DNA of 50,391 nt, from contig JBKHDI010000019.1 of NCBI GenBank assembly GCA_046541415.1, positions 1-50,391 on the forward strand. The letters are read 5' to 3'. Under the pieces are notes generated by a model that did not search any database, was not told the DNA's origin, and saw nothing but the letters and a program-made list of their open reading frames with translations. The translations under genes and the position numbers were made by a program. Each line of letters begins with the position of its first letter. Position 1 is the stretch's first letter. Shown in pieces: positions 34,905 through 43,903 of the stretch. Source of the DNA: CAZOVB01 sp046541415. Lineage in GTDB: Bacteria; Planctomycetota; Phycisphaerae; SM23-33.

Positions 34905-35672
34905 CTAGATCGTCGAGAGCATGCCACCATCGACGAAGAGGAGTTGGCCGTTGACATAGCTGGACGCGTCGGAGGCCAGGAACACGGCCGGGCCGATGAG
35001 TTCCTCGACGTTGCCCCAGCGTCCCTGCGGGGTGCGTCCGGTGATCCAGGCGTCGAACTGCGGATCGTTCTTGAGCTTCTGCGTCATCTCGGTGACGAAG
35101 TAGCCCGGCCCGATGCCGTTGCACTGGATGTTGTGGGCGCCCCATTCCAGGGCCATAGCGCGCGTCAGGTTCCGCAGCCCGCCCTTGCTGGCGGTGTAGG
35201 GTCCGATGGTCGGCCGCCCGACCTCGCTCATCAGCGAGCAGATGTTGATGATCTTGCCCCTCTTGCGGGGGATCATCCGTCTGGCCACAGCCTGGCCGAC
35301 GTAGAACGCCCCGGACAGATTGGTCTCGATAACCGCCTGCCAGTCTTCCTGGCTGATCTGCTCCAGCGGGCCTCGGCGCTGCAGGCCGGCATTGTTGACG
35401 AGGATCTCGATCGGGCCCACCTCGACCTCGATCCGCTCGATGCTCTGCTCGATCGACTCGGGATGGGTGATGTCGAAGTCGTAGCCGCTGGCCTGCAACC
35501 CCTGGCCGGACAAAGCGGTCACCGCCCCCCGAAGCTTCTCGACGTTCCTGCCGTTGAGAACGATTTTCGCGCCGGCCTGGGCCAGACCACGTGCGATGGC
35601 AAAACCCAGTCCCCCACCCGAACCGGTTACCAGGGCGACGCGGCCCTGCAGATCAAACAGTCCAACAGACAT
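34905..35672 (-). CDS. Short-chain dehydrogenase/reductase (gluconate 5-dehydrogenase/KduD-like)
   Basis: The 255-residue SDR oxidoreductase has the nucleotide-binding motif TGSGGGLGFAIA, the NNAG motif (ILVNNAGLQRRGPL), the catalytic Ser in INICSLMSE, and Tyr and Lys in GPYTASKGG. The C-terminal VDGG end is usual for sugar-acid dehydrogenases. The sequence resembles gluconate 5-dehydrogenase and 2-deoxy-D-gluconate 3-dehydrogenase (KduD), which reduce keto-deoxy sugar acids. It starts 26 bases after the stop of the IolB/KduI-family gene on the same strand, so the pair is probably an operon acting on consecutive steps. Its transcript converges on the heparinase-like gene. The exact substrate is inferred. 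Confidence 0.88.
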   Translation of the reverse strand: MSVGLFDLQGRVALVTGSGGGLGFAIARGLAQAGAKIVLNGRNVEKLRGAVTALSGQGLQASGYDFDITHPESIEQSIERIEVEVGPIEILVNNAGLQRRGPLEQISQEDWQAVIETNLSGAFYVGQAVARRMIPRKRGKIINICSLMSEVGRPTIGPYTASKGGLRNLTRAMALEWGAHNIQCNGIGPGYFVTEMTQKLKNDPQFDAWITGRTPQGRWGNVEELIGPAVFLASDASSYVNGQLLFVDGGMLSTI

Positions 35673-35698
35673 TCGGGAGCACCTCTCGTGTTGGCAAA

Positions 35699-36475
35699 TC
35701 AGGCGAAGTTCGGATCATCGACAGCCAGGTCATAGCGGCGTGATTCGGCGCTGTGAGCGACCATCACCCAGAAGTAACAACTCCGGACCCCCGGCGTGCC
35801 GCAGGTCGGATGGTACCCCTCGGGGACGATGACCATGTCGCCCGTGGAGACCGGGTGGATCACCTCCGGCCTGCCCGGCTGGGTGTATCCGGCGTGCAGG
35901 GCGAAACGCGGTGCGGGGATATCAAAGTAGCAGTAGACCTCTTCGAGATCCTTGCTGTGCTGGTGCGGTGGCCAGGAGGTCCACTGGCCGTCCCGGCCCC
36001 AGGTCAGGCCACAGATCAGTCGGGAGGCGGGAACCTCCTGGTTGATCGTCATGAAGACCTCCCGCTCGTACGGGGGGCGGCCGTGGATCTGGTGAATCTC
36101 ACCCAGAGGCATGTCCAGGTCCAGGGGACGGACGAAGAACGCGCCGACGCCCTCGAACGGTCCGGCACCGATGAACAGCACCGATTCAGTATCAGCGGAG
36201 ATCTTCACCTCCAAACCGCCGGGACAATAGAACGAGTCGAGCCTGGCCAGCTTCGAGGTCTCCTGGCCCGACTCGACCTGGCAACTGCCCTGGATGACTA
36301 CCGCGTTGATCTCCAACTGCTCGTTTCGCCAGGTGAAGCTTTCCCCGGCCTGGAGATTCAGCCGGTAGATCCACGTGACCTTGCACGTCGAGTTGTCCGG
36401 GCTGATTACTTCATGCAGACCGGGTTCTTTCGGGCTGCTGTACTTCCAGTTGCTGGGATGGCTCAGGTCGCTCAT
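35699..36475 (-). CDS. iolB: IolB-family 5-deoxy-glucuronate isomerase
   Basis: The 258-residue bicupin belongs to the KduI/IolB family and is closer to IolB. The metal site region WTSWPPHQHSKDLEEVYCYF (about 165-184) resembles the IolB consensus WPPHKH-xn-LEE, and the late VIVPEGYHPTCGTPG segment matches as well. IolB converts 5-deoxy-glucuronate to 5-dehydro-2-deoxygluconate in inositol catabolism. KduI of the same family isomerises 5-keto-4-deoxyuronate from polyuronide breakdown. Other iol genes are absent, and heparinase-like lyases and an SDR lie nearby, so a uronate role is plausible. The start has GGAAACC upstream. It is the first gene of the pair with the SDR. Confidence 0.85.
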   Translation of the reverse strand: MSDLSHPSNWKYSSPKEPGLHEVISPDNSTCKVTWIYRLNLQAGESFTWRNEQLEINAVVIQGSCQVESGQETSKLARLDSFYCPGGLEVKISADTESVLFIGAGPFEGVGAFFVRPLDLDMPLGEIHQIHGRPPYEREVFMTINQEVPASRLICGLTWGRDGQWTSWPPHQHSKDLEEVYCYFDIPAPRFALHAGYTQPGRPEVIHPVSTGDMVIVPEGYHPTCGTPGVRSCYFWVMVAHSAESRRYDLAVDDPNFA

Positions 36476-36612
36476 GGTTTCCTTCCTGCCAGTGCCGTTC
36501 GCGGACAGACAATCTACCGCTGGTCTGCATCGACCACAAGGCCATTACTGGATCTGGGCGAATCGATGCACGGGTATCCGGTTGGCACGGGCCCGTGCAA
36601 GGTACGGCTGGT

Positions 36613-36852
36613 TCAACCGTACTGCTTATCGAGGTAGTCGCAAACCTGCTGGTTTCCCTGGACCAGAGCCCCGGTACGGGTGTCCCAGATGGCGGGCACT
36701 TTGACAGAATCGAAGAGCTTCTCCAGGACTTTGTCCTTCTCCTGGCAGCCTTGTGGTGCCGAAACCATCACGCAGTCCAGAGTCAACCCGGTGACCTTCC
36801 GGCGGGCTTTCTGGCAGTAAGGGCATTGTTCGAATTGCCACATCACAATCAT
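36613..36852 (-). CDS. Glutaredoxin/GST-N-like small protein
   Basis: The 79-residue product has a thioredoxin-fold layout with the redox motif CPYC near residue 10 (WQFEQCPYCQKARRK). The cis-Pro element is VKVPAIWD, and a closing helix has VCDYLDKQYG. It resembles the N-terminal domain of glutathione S-transferases and YrhB/glutaredoxin-type proteins. Such proteins reduce disulfides or bind a thiol substrate. AAGGAGG precedes the ATG, a strong ribosome site. No redox partner is near. It lies between the IolB-family gene and the SGNH hydrolase gene, and its role is unknown. Confidence 0.78.
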   Translation of the reverse strand: MIVMWQFEQCPYCQKARRKVTGLTLDCVMVSAPQGCQEKDKVLEKLFDSVKVPAIWDTRTGALVQGNQQVCDYLDKQYG

Positions 36853-36926
36853 CCTGGTCCTCCTTGAGGCAAGGAATCCGGCCGCAAGGTATCGTAGAGG
36901 GCCAGGCAGGCAGAACTGGGATAGGA

Positions 36927-37511
36927 TCAGTGGTGACTTTGGCGGACAGCTGTCACGACGGCCCGGGCCAGGGCCTCCGAGCCGGCATCGTTGAAGTGCA
37001 CGCCGTCGTCTTTCTGGATCCGGTCCAGGCCCGCATTGCGGGCGACCTGGTGGAGGTCATTGGTTTCTGCCCCGACCTGGGCGGCGATGTCGACGGCGAT
37101 GCGATTGAAGGCCTCGACGTCGGCCTGGTATCGCAGGAACGAACCCGCCTCCGTCCGGCGGGCGTTGTGCAGATGTTCGCGGAGAGGCGTGGTGGTGGCC
37201 CAGATCACCCGGCCGCAGAACTGGCAGGCGATTTCGAGGATCAGCTTTACGTTGCGGGCGTAGGCTTCGGGGCTGGTGACGGTTTCGCGGCGGCTGGTCA
37301 GCACGGTCTTGATATCGTGCAGGCCCGCGTTGATGTGCAGCACATCCGGCCTGCGGCGCTGGACCCAGTCAATCAGGTGTACCAGCACGTTGGACGTCGT
37401 ACCGCCATTGATCTCCGGACCCCAGACATCAGCCTGGCCGTCCAGCATGTCAGCCACGAAAGGCTGGTATCCCATGCGGATTGAGTCACCGATCAGGACT
37501 GCCGATTCCAA
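36927..37511 (-). CDS. SGNH/GDSL-family hydrolase
   Basis: The 194-residue protein has the SGNH blocks. Ser is in AVLIGDSIRMGYQ, Gly in GGTTSNVLVHL, Asn in LHINAGLHDIK, and the terminal Asp/His pair in DDGVHFNDAGSEALARA. SGNH enzymes hydrolyse esters, including acetyl groups on polysaccharides. This one starts with TTG at 37511, with AGGAGAAG 3 to 11 bases upstream; the frame extends upstream but without family sequence. There is no signal peptide, so it is probably cytosolic. Its position beside carbohydrate genes suggests deacetylation of sugar oligomers, which is an inference. Confidence 0.83.
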   Translation of the reverse strand: MESAVLIGDSIRMGYQPFVADMLDGQADVWGPEINGGTTSNVLVHLIDWVQRRRPDVLHINAGLHDIKTVLTSRRETVTSPEAYARNVKLILEIACQFCGRVIWATTTPLREHLHNARRTEAGSFLRYQADVEAFNRIAVDIAAQVGAETNDLHQVARNAGLDRIQKDDGVHFNDAGSEALARAVVTAVRQSHH

Positions 37512-37555
37512 GAATCTTCTCCTGTTCTGCAGGGAGTATTGGTGAAACAGGCCGG

Positions 37556-40500
37556 TCAGTCGGGATCGGCCTGGGGGTCGTCTTCGGGCACAGCCTGGCC
37601 GACGCAAAGCAGGTACTTCGCCATCCCGGCCGTATCGCGATGGATCAGAAACTGCCACCGGATCCGCACACGCTGCCCAGAAGAGGTCACCCAGTCGCCC
37701 TCGAACCGGTCGCCGTTTTCATCGCTGTCGACGATTCGCTGGAAGTAATCGACCACTTCCGTGCGTTTGTCTCCGGGTAGCACGACGTCCCAGAAGTACT
37801 GGCCCACGACATTTTCGGCCCTGAAGCCGGTGAGCCTTTCGCAGCCCTGGTTGAATCGGCGGAAGCGGCCCTTGGCGTCGACCTCGCAGATCGGGTCCTG
37901 GGCCGACTCGATGATCGCCTCGGTAACTGCACTCTGGCGGTCGAAACGATGCTCCAGCGCGGAGATCTGGCGGATGTCGCGGGCGATCGTGCTGGCCCCG
38001 TAAACATTGCCCTCATCATCGAAGATCGGGGTAATCCGCAGCGACACTTCCAGTTTCGAGCCATCCTTGGCCAAGCGGATCGCCTGGGGGAAATGCAGGC
38101 TCTTGCCATCGGCGATGGACTGGAGGATCTCATCGGATTGCTCGATCAGGTTGGGCGGGAAGAGAATCTTGATATTCTGTCCGAGCACTTCCTGACGAGA
38201 GTAGCCGTAGAGTTCCTCGGCTCCGCGGTTCCAACTGAGGATTCGCCCGTTGAGGTCTTTGGACAGGATTGCATCTTCCGACGAGCGAACCACCGCGGCC
38301 AGATGACGCATCATCCAATCCTGCTGTTTCTGCTCGGTGATATCCTCGAGGACGGTCAGGCAGTGGTTTTCTTCGGCGATGTAGCGTGTGTGGATGCGGC
38401 AGTACACTTCGTTACCGTCCTTGTGGAGGTAGCGTTTTTCCATGACGGCTGAGCTTTGCTGACCGCTGCGAAGCTGCTCGAACAACTGCTTGCCCTTCTC
38501 AGCATCTCGCGGATGGGTCACTTCCTGGAAACCCTTTCCGATCAGTTCTTCTTCGCTGTACCCAAGGATCTGGCAGAGCTTGGGATTGACTCGCAGGAAC
38601 CTGCCGGTCTCGCCGCTGACGTAGGCGATGCCCACCGCAGCCATCTCGAAGGTGTTGCGGAATCGCTGCTCGGCCTGGCGGCGGGCCTCCTCCAGCCGGG
38701 AAAGCTCGGAGATGTCGATGGCCGTGATGACAGCGCCCTTCTCTGCCGACTCATCCCCGGGCAGATATGGGTCGATCCGCAGAAGCACCGTCTTTGCTTC
38801 CGAAGTTTCGACGCGCTTCTCAATCCGGCGCACCTGCCGCATCGAACAGGTCACGTCGTCCAGCAGGTCGGGATATTCCAGGCTGTGGGAGATGTGGCTG
38901 AACGGTCTGCCCAGATCCTGCTGGAGAACATGGAAACAGGAAGTGATCGCGGGGGTGAACTTGCGGATCTGAAGATGCTCGTCCAGGAACATCGTACCGA
39001 CTTCGCTGGTCCGCAGGAGATTGTCCATGTCGTCATTGAGCTGCGTCAGTTCGGCGATCTTCTCCTGGTATTCCGCATTGACGGTATGAAGTTCCTCATT
39101 GACCGACTGGAGCTCTTCGTTGGTGCTCTGGAGTTCCTCGTTGGATACCACCAGTTCTTCGTTGGTCGCCTGGAGTTCCTCGTTGGAGGTCTCCATTTCC
39201 TCCAGCGTCGCCTGCAGGTCCTGCCGGGCAAAACGCAGGTCGTCCTCCAGTTCGACGATGCGCTTTCGGGTCGCCTCGTCGAGGTCCATCTGCGAGAAGT
39301 GCGAGTTGTCCGATGTGCGATCTGGATTCTCAAAGAACACCAGCGTATAGGCCGAGCGGGCCCGCGGGTCCCATACGTGGCGGAACCGCAGATCCACCCG
39401 CTGCTGGCGACCTTCCGTATCGGCAAATCGGATACCTTTGAGAACGACATCTTTTTTGGCGTCCTGGCAGCGGTGGATTCCTGCCGAGACCGTTCCGTAC
39501 AGCGTCTCCGGCAGCATGACAGACAGAGACAGCCTCGGGCTGCCCGCGCGAAGCGTGCAATACTTCGAGACGTCGCCGAAGACATGCACGATGTCCATCT
39601 CCTCGTCGACCGCCACCGCGGAGGGAACGAAATCGATGGCCAAGGCATTGCACATCGCCTCGGAAATGCTGCTGTCGATCTGCTTGTTTTGCGTCGGGCT
39701 GATCCGATGCGCGCTGACCCGGCGGAGAGAATCCGACTTGTGCATGGCCATGCTGGTCGAGATGTCCAGTCCGACGCGCTGTTCGCTGGTCAGTTGATGG
39801 ATCTTCCACCGCGTATCCAACGTGGTCATGCTTCCTTCCAGGCCCGTCAGCGTTTCGCTGGGGCCCAGAAAGAGGTAGCCTCCATGCTCCAGGGCGAACT
39901 CGAAGATCCGCGTCAGGCGTCTCTGGGCCTGGGGCTGGAAATAGATCAGCATGTTTCTGCAGCAGATCAGCTGGAGATGGGTAAAGGGCGGCTCGGCCAT
40001 GGCGTTGTGCTTGGCGAAGACGATCATCCGTCTGACCGCGGGCTTGACCTGGTACTTGCCCGCCGGCAGTCTTGTGAAGTACTTGCGGAGATGCTCAGGA
40101 GTCACTTCGTTGACGATGCTCTCGGGATAGATGCCGCGTGCGGCGAAATCGATTGCTTCGGGATCGACGTCGGTGGCGAAGATCTTGGCCGACCTGCCGT
40201 CGTCGTACCGGCTCAAGGCCTCATCCAAGAGGATCGCCAGGGAATAGGCCTCCTCCCCGGTAGCGCAGCCGACGTCCCAGATCCGCAACTGTTCGTTGGG
40301 ATCCATCGCCTCGACCAGCGGCTGGACCACGCGGGTCCGCAAGCGGTCGAAGGCTTCCTTGTCGCGGAAGAAGCTCGTTACACCGATGAGCACTTCGCGG
40401 CTGAGGGCGGCGACTTCCTCGTGATGGTCCTGCAGCAGGTGGATGTACTCGATCAGGTCCACCAGGCGGTTGATGTTCATCCTGTGGGCGATGCGCCGGA

Positions 40501-41218
40501 AGATCGTGTTCCGCTTGTACTCGCCCAGATCGAGCATGGATTGCTCTTTGACCAGCGAGACAATCTGCTGATAGTGCTGCTCGTCGGTCATCTCCTCCAG
40601 GGGGACAGGTATGTCCATCCGAGGTCGATGGTGAACGAAATCGAGGAGCATGTCGGGCATCTGCTCGGGCTTGAGCACGAAGTCGCTGGACTTTGTGGCA
40701 AAGACGCTGCGGGGCATGGACTCGAACTCGGCCGAATCGGGGTCCTGGATCATCACCATGCCGCCGGCTTCCTTGATGGCCATCGCCCCCCGGCTGCCGT
40801 CGCTGCCGGAACCGGAAAGCACGACCCCGATCGCCTGCTGCTTCTGCTCCCTGGCCAGGGACTGAAAGAAGGTGTCGATCGGCAGGTAGACCCCGCGGGA
40901 CAGCGAGCGGGCTTTCAGGTGCAGACGCCCCTGCTCGATGGCCAGTTCCTTGCGCGGCGGAATGAGGTAGACGCAGTTGGCCTCGACGACCTGGCCCTCT
41001 TCGGCCTGGTGGACAGGCATGTTGGTGTACTTGGCAAGGATCTCGGGCATGAGGCTGGGATGGTCGGGCGAGAGATGCTGGATCACCACATACGCCAGGC
41101 CCGTGTCGCTGTCAATCGCCCGGAAAAAGGCGCTGAGGGCCTCAAGACCGCCAGCTGAAGCGCCGATCGCCACAACTCTGCAGCCAGCCTCTGTCTGCTT
41201 TTGGTCCGACTCCGACAT
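37556..41218 (-). CDS. CheB-CheR-PAS hybrid chemotaxis protein without a kinase domain
   Basis: The 1220-residue protein begins with a CheB methylesterase domain (about 12-190). Its catalytic triad elements are GASAGG (Ser), QHLSPDHP (His) and SGSGSDGSRG (Asp). A CheR methyltransferase domain follows (about 205-470), with SAM-binding DVGCATGEEAYS and CRNMLIYF. Next come a middle domain, a long coiled coil (about 650-730; the SNEELQATNEELVVSNEELQ-type repeat) and several PAS domains (about 740-1190), the later ones with PAC motifs. No HisKA/HATPase domain follows the PAS array, unlike many CheB-CheR-PAS-kinase hybrids. GGAGAGGCGG precedes the ATG. It is divergent from cheV, with a 232-base shared upstream region. 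The signal sensed is unknown. Confidence 0.9.
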   Translation of the reverse strand: MSESDQKQTEAGCRVVAIGASAGGLEALSAFFRAIDSDTGLAYVVIQHLSPDHPSLMPEILAKYTNMPVHQAEEGQVVEANCVYLIPPRKELAIEQGRLHLKARSLSRGVYLPIDTFFQSLAREQKQQAIGVVLSGSGSDGSRGAMAIKEAGGMVMIQDPDSAEFESMPRSVFATKSSDFVLKPEQMPDMLLDFVHHRPRMDIPVPLEEMTDEQHYQQIVSLVKEQSMLDLGEYKRNTIFRRIAHRMNINRLVDLIEYIHLLQDHHEEVAALSREVLIGVTSFFRDKEAFDRLRTRVVQPLVEAMDPNEQLRIWDVGCATGEEAYSLAILLDEALSRYDDGRSAKIFATDVDPEAIDFAARGIYPESIVNEVTPEHLRKYFTRLPAGKYQVKPAVRRMIVFAKHNAMAEPPFTHLQLICCRNMLIYFQPQAQRRLTRIFEFALEHGGYLFLGPSETLTGLEGSMTTLDTRWKIHQLTSEQRVGLDISTSMAMHKSDSLRRVSAHRISPTQNKQIDSSISEAMCNALAIDFVPSAVAVDEEMDIVHVFGDVSKYCTLRAGSPRLSLSVMLPETLYGTVSAGIHRCQDAKKDVVLKGIRFADTEGRQQRVDLRFRHVWDPRARSAYTLVFFENPDRTSDNSHFSQMDLDEATRKRIVELEDDLRFARQDLQATLEEMETSNEELQATNEELVVSNEELQSTNEELQSVNEELHTVNAEYQEKIAELTQLNDDMDNLLRTSEVGTMFLDEHLQIRKFTPAITSCFHVLQQDLGRPFSHISHSLEYPDLLDDVTCSMRQVRRIEKRVETSEAKTVLLRIDPYLPGDESAEKGAVITAIDISELSRLEEARRQAEQRFRNTFEMAAVGIAYVSGETGRFLRVNPKLCQILGYSEEELIGKGFQEVTHPRDAEKGKQLFEQLRSGQQSSAVMEKRYLHKDGNEVYCRIHTRYIAEENHCLTVLEDITEQKQQDWMMRHLAAVVRSSEDAILSKDLNGRILSWNRGAEELYGYSRQEVLGQNIKILFPPNLIEQSDEILQSIADGKSLHFPQAIRLAKDGSKLEVSLRITPIFDDEGNVYGASTIARDIRQISALEHRFDRQSAVTEAIIESAQDPICEVDAKGRFRRFNQGCERLTGFRAENVVGQYFWDVVLPGDKRTEVVDYFQRIVDSDENGDRFEGDWVTSSGQRVRIRWQFLIHRDTAGMAKYLLCVGQAVPEDDPQADPD

Positions 41219-41450
41219 CCGCCTCTCCAGACACGTTAACCCCCTGCACATTGACTCTAGGCGCTCAGCCGCTGCGGTGCAAGGACCCGGCCCCATTCGG
41301 ACCGGACAATTCTGAGAATTCCTCTCAGATCGTGGCATCGACATCCGAAAAATATCTGGGTGCGGACAGGCGCCCGGCGACCTGCATGGCCCGACCCAGG
41401 GCATGTCTTTGCATTGTAAACACATAGCACAACACTACAAGGCGAATATC

Positions 41451-42431
41451 ATGGCCAAAGACGGTATCCTGCTGGAGTCCGGTACCAACGAAGTCGAGAT
41501 CCTGGAGTTCCACCTCCAGGACCAGAGCTTCGGGGTTAACGTCCTGAAAATCCAGGCCATCGAACAATACGACCGCAAACGCGTCACCGTCATGCCCATG
41601 GCCCATCCCTCGGTGGCCGGTATGTTCCTCTTCCGGGAGCACACCATTCCGCTGATCGACCTGGGAGCAGAACTGGATATTCCCCAGCTCCAGGCCCAGA
41701 ATCTTGAAGACGAGGACCAGCAGAAGCAGGACCAGCGGATTGTGCTGGTCATGGAGTTCAACGGCATGACGACGTCTTTCGTCGTCGATGGAGTAAACCG
41801 CATCCACCGGATCAGCTGGGAGCAGATCAGCTCCTTAAGCCCGATGATCGCCGAATCTTCCGCGGAATTCACCGGCTCGGTGAACATCGAGAAGCGAGAG
41901 ATCCTCATCGTCGACATCGAGAAAGTCGTCGCGCAGATTCTCCCCTCCGCCCGGATGGACTACCTCGGCGATAAACAGGTCGAGCACCCCAAGCAGTCCT
42001 CCCGCCCGGATGTGAAGATCGTCCTGGCAGAAGACTCCTCGGCCATCCGCGCGATGATCACCTCGGTCCTCGAAAAATCAGGCTATACGGACCTGACGTG
42101 CTTCGGCAACGGCAAAGATGCCTACGAGAAGATCCTGGAGTACAAGGCCCAGGCCGAGCAGAACAACTGCGGCATAGACAAGTACTTGACGCTGGTTGTC
42201 ACCGACATCGAAATGCCCCAGATGGACGGCCTGACGCTCTGCAGGACCATCAAGCACTCGCTCGGACTGCCGAACCTGCCCGTGGTCATGTTCTCCTCGC
42301 TGATCAACGAACAAACCGCCGACAAGTGTCGGGCCGTCGGCGCCGATGGATGGGTCTCCAAGCCCAGTATCAACGAGATGGTCGCGATGATCGACTCGCT
42401 CTGCCTCGAACAGGTGCCCGGCCAGGCCTGA
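41451..42431 (+). CDS. cheV: Chemotaxis protein CheV (CheW-receiver fusion)
   Basis: The 326-residue protein couples a CheW scaffold domain (about 10-170, FGVNVLKIQAIEQYD, MFLFREHTIPLIDLG) to a response-regulator receiver domain (about 195-320). The receiver has EDSSAIRAMI acidic residues, the phospho-acceptor Asp in VVTDIEMPQMDGL, and Lys in VSKPSINEM. CheV links receptors to the CheA kinase and modulates adaptation. CheA and receptors are not in the window, so these two chemosensory genes depend on others elsewhere. The start is chosen at 41451 (MAKDGILL). A TTGTAA/TACAAG pair with 16-base spacing lies about 30 bases upstream but is weak. Confidence 0.93.
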   Translation: MAKDGILLESGTNEVEILEFHLQDQSFGVNVLKIQAIEQYDRKRVTVMPMAHPSVAGMFLFREHTIPLIDLGAELDIPQLQAQNLEDEDQQKQDQRIVLVMEFNGMTTSFVVDGVNRIHRISWEQISSLSPMIAESSAEFTGSVNIEKREILIVDIEKVVAQILPSARMDYLGDKQVEHPKQSSRPDVKIVLAEDSSAIRAMITSVLEKSGYTDLTCFGNGKDAYEKILEYKAQAEQNNCGIDKYLTLVVTDIEMPQMDGLTLCRTIKHSLGLPNLPVVMFSSLINEQTADKCRAVGADGWVSKPSINEMVAMIDSLCLEQVPGQA

Positions 42432-42441
42432 GCTTCGGCGG

Positions 42442-42888
42442 TCAACCTGCCTCGATGTCAACCACCAGATTCACCGGGCCGTCGGCGACCGACGCAATCC
42501 GCATATCAGCGCCGAACTGACCCTCCTGAACGGGAATCCCTGCCTCGCTCAGGGTCTCGATGAACCGCCGGTGCAACAGCTCGGCCGACTCGCCGGGCAT
42601 GACGCGATCGAACGAAGGTCGCCGCCCTTTGCGCGCATCGGCCTGGAGGGTGAAGTTCGGGATCACCAGAATCGCCCCGTCCACCTGGTCGACCGAAAGG
42701 TTCAACTTGCCCGACTGATCCTCGAAAATGCGCAATCGGGCGACCTTTTCTGCCAGTTTGTCGGCCTGGGCAACGGTATCGTCGATGGCCACCCCCAGGT
42801 AGACCAGCAACCCTCTTTCGATCCTGCCTGAAACCTGTGAATCGACGGACACCGAGGCAGAAAGAACTCTCTGGATCAACGCACGCAT
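42442..42888 (-). CDS. dtd: D-aminoacyl-tRNA deacylase
   Basis: The 148-residue enzyme removes D-amino acids mischarged to tRNA. It has the typical N-terminal MRALIQRVLSASVSVD, the NFTLQADARKGRRPSF segment and the C-terminal GPV motif (DGPVNLVVD). Two signature positions look altered compared with the textbook motifs SQFTL and NxGPVT: here PNFTL and DGPVN. GGAGG lies five bases before the ATG, which supports this start over one 11 codons upstream. It follows the WYL regulator gene by 34 bases, suggesting an operon. It converges on cheV with 10 bases between stops. Confidence 0.92.
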   Translation of the reverse strand: MRALIQRVLSASVSVDSQVSGRIERGLLVYLGVAIDDTVAQADKLAEKVARLRIFEDQSGKLNLSVDQVDGAILVIPNFTLQADARKGRRPSFDRVMPGESAELLHRRFIETLSEAGIPVQEGQFGADMRIASVADGPVNLVVDIEAG

Positions 42889-42922
42889 CGTTACCTCCGC
42901 AGCAAGCAGTGAGGGGCGCAAT

Positions 42923-43903
42923 CTACACGCCGGCGTCCGAGTTGTACATGGCCGCCATTCGGGAAGCTGTTTCGCCTATGCGGCTGCGCAGCTCTGCCGG
43001 GGCCAGCACCTCCACCTGGTCGCCGTAGCCCAGGATCCACCAGCTGATCTCCCCCAGCCCGTCGACCTGCACGCGGTAATCCACCGAGCCGTCCTCATTC
43101 GCCTGCACCTGTTGCGTGCAATGCCACAACACCTCCGAGACATTGCCCGCCACCTTCGCAGCGAATCGCAGGTGCACGTCGTAGATCTGACCTTCGGGGA
43201 TCATCTGCCACGCCTGGCCGAAGTGCTCGTCGATCTGGAAGTCATCGCCGCCCTCGAACCCGGCCGTGCTTACGAACAGCTGGTCAATCCGCGAGAGCTT
43301 GAAGGTGCGGACCTCCTTGTGCATCTCGCTGTAGCCCAGCAGGTACCATGCCCGATGCAGGAACGCCAGTTGGTAGGGATGGACCCTGAGTTTCATCTGT
43401 TTGCGCTCGTAGAAGCTCTGGTAGGTCACACGGCAGACCTTCTTCGAGGCAATGGCGTTGGCCAACTCGTTGAAGATGTCCTCGTCGCCGCCGGCCTCGA
43501 CCAGCGGGCCGATGCGCATGGCGAAGTTGTCGATCACGCGTCCGACGTGCTTGCGGACGTAGGTGGGCAGGGCTGCTTCGATCTTCATCGCAGCCCGGGA
43601 GGCCTCGGCCAGGAGGGGCAGTTTCTGGCCACCCCGCAAACGCGAGGTCAGCACCAGCACGGCCAGGGCCTCGGGCAGATCCAGATTGATCGGGGGCAGG
43701 AAGAAATGCCCATTGATCCGATACCCGTTGTGATCCGGATCGAAGAAATACGGGATCCGGGCCATCTCCAGGACGTTCAGATCCCGGAAAACCGTCCGGC
43801 GGCTTACCTCCAGTTCCGACGCCAGTTCATCCGGCGAGTAGTTCCGCCCGCTCTGAAGCAGGGTGATCAAGCGCAGGAGTCGGTAAATACGGCTGATTTG
43901 CAT
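42923..43903 (-). CDS. WYL-domain transcriptional regulator (YafY-like)
   Basis: The 326-residue protein has an N-terminal HTH_11 domain (about 1-60, YSPDELASELEVSRRTVFRD). A linker and a WYL domain follow (about 140-230, with the WYL signature in HRAWYLLGYSEM and a beta core LRVHPYQLAFLHR). A WYL C-terminal extension completes it (about 250-326). WYL regulators bind nucleic-acid-type or phosphorylated ligands and control stress, phage defence and DNA-damage genes. The dtd gene follows in the same direction and is a likely co-transcribed partner, but regulation by this protein is not shown. No defence genes lie nearby. Confidence 0.9.
   Translation of the reverse strand: MQISRIYRLLRLITLLQSGRNYSPDELASELEVSRRTVFRDLNVLEMARIPYFFDPDHNGYRINGHFFLPPINLDLPEALAVLVLTSRLRGGQKLPLLAEASRAAMKIEAALPTYVRKHVGRVIDNFAMRIGPLVEAGGDEDIFNELANAIASKKVCRVTYQSFYERKQMKLRVHPYQLAFLHRAWYLLGYSEMHKEVRTFKLSRIDQLFVSTAGFEGGDDFQIDEHFGQAWQMIPEGQIYDVHLRFAAKVAGNVSEVLWHCTQQVQANEDGSVDYRVQVDGLGEISWWILGYGDQVEVLAPAELRSRIGETASRMAAMYNSDAGV

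Noticed and set aside
38456..41158. Open frame of 900 codons antisense to the CheB-CheR gene
   Set aside because: It mirrors the codon pattern of the real gene, has no family sequence or ribosome site, and the minus-strand gene is unmistakable. GC-rich third positions produce such long antisense frames throughout the window.
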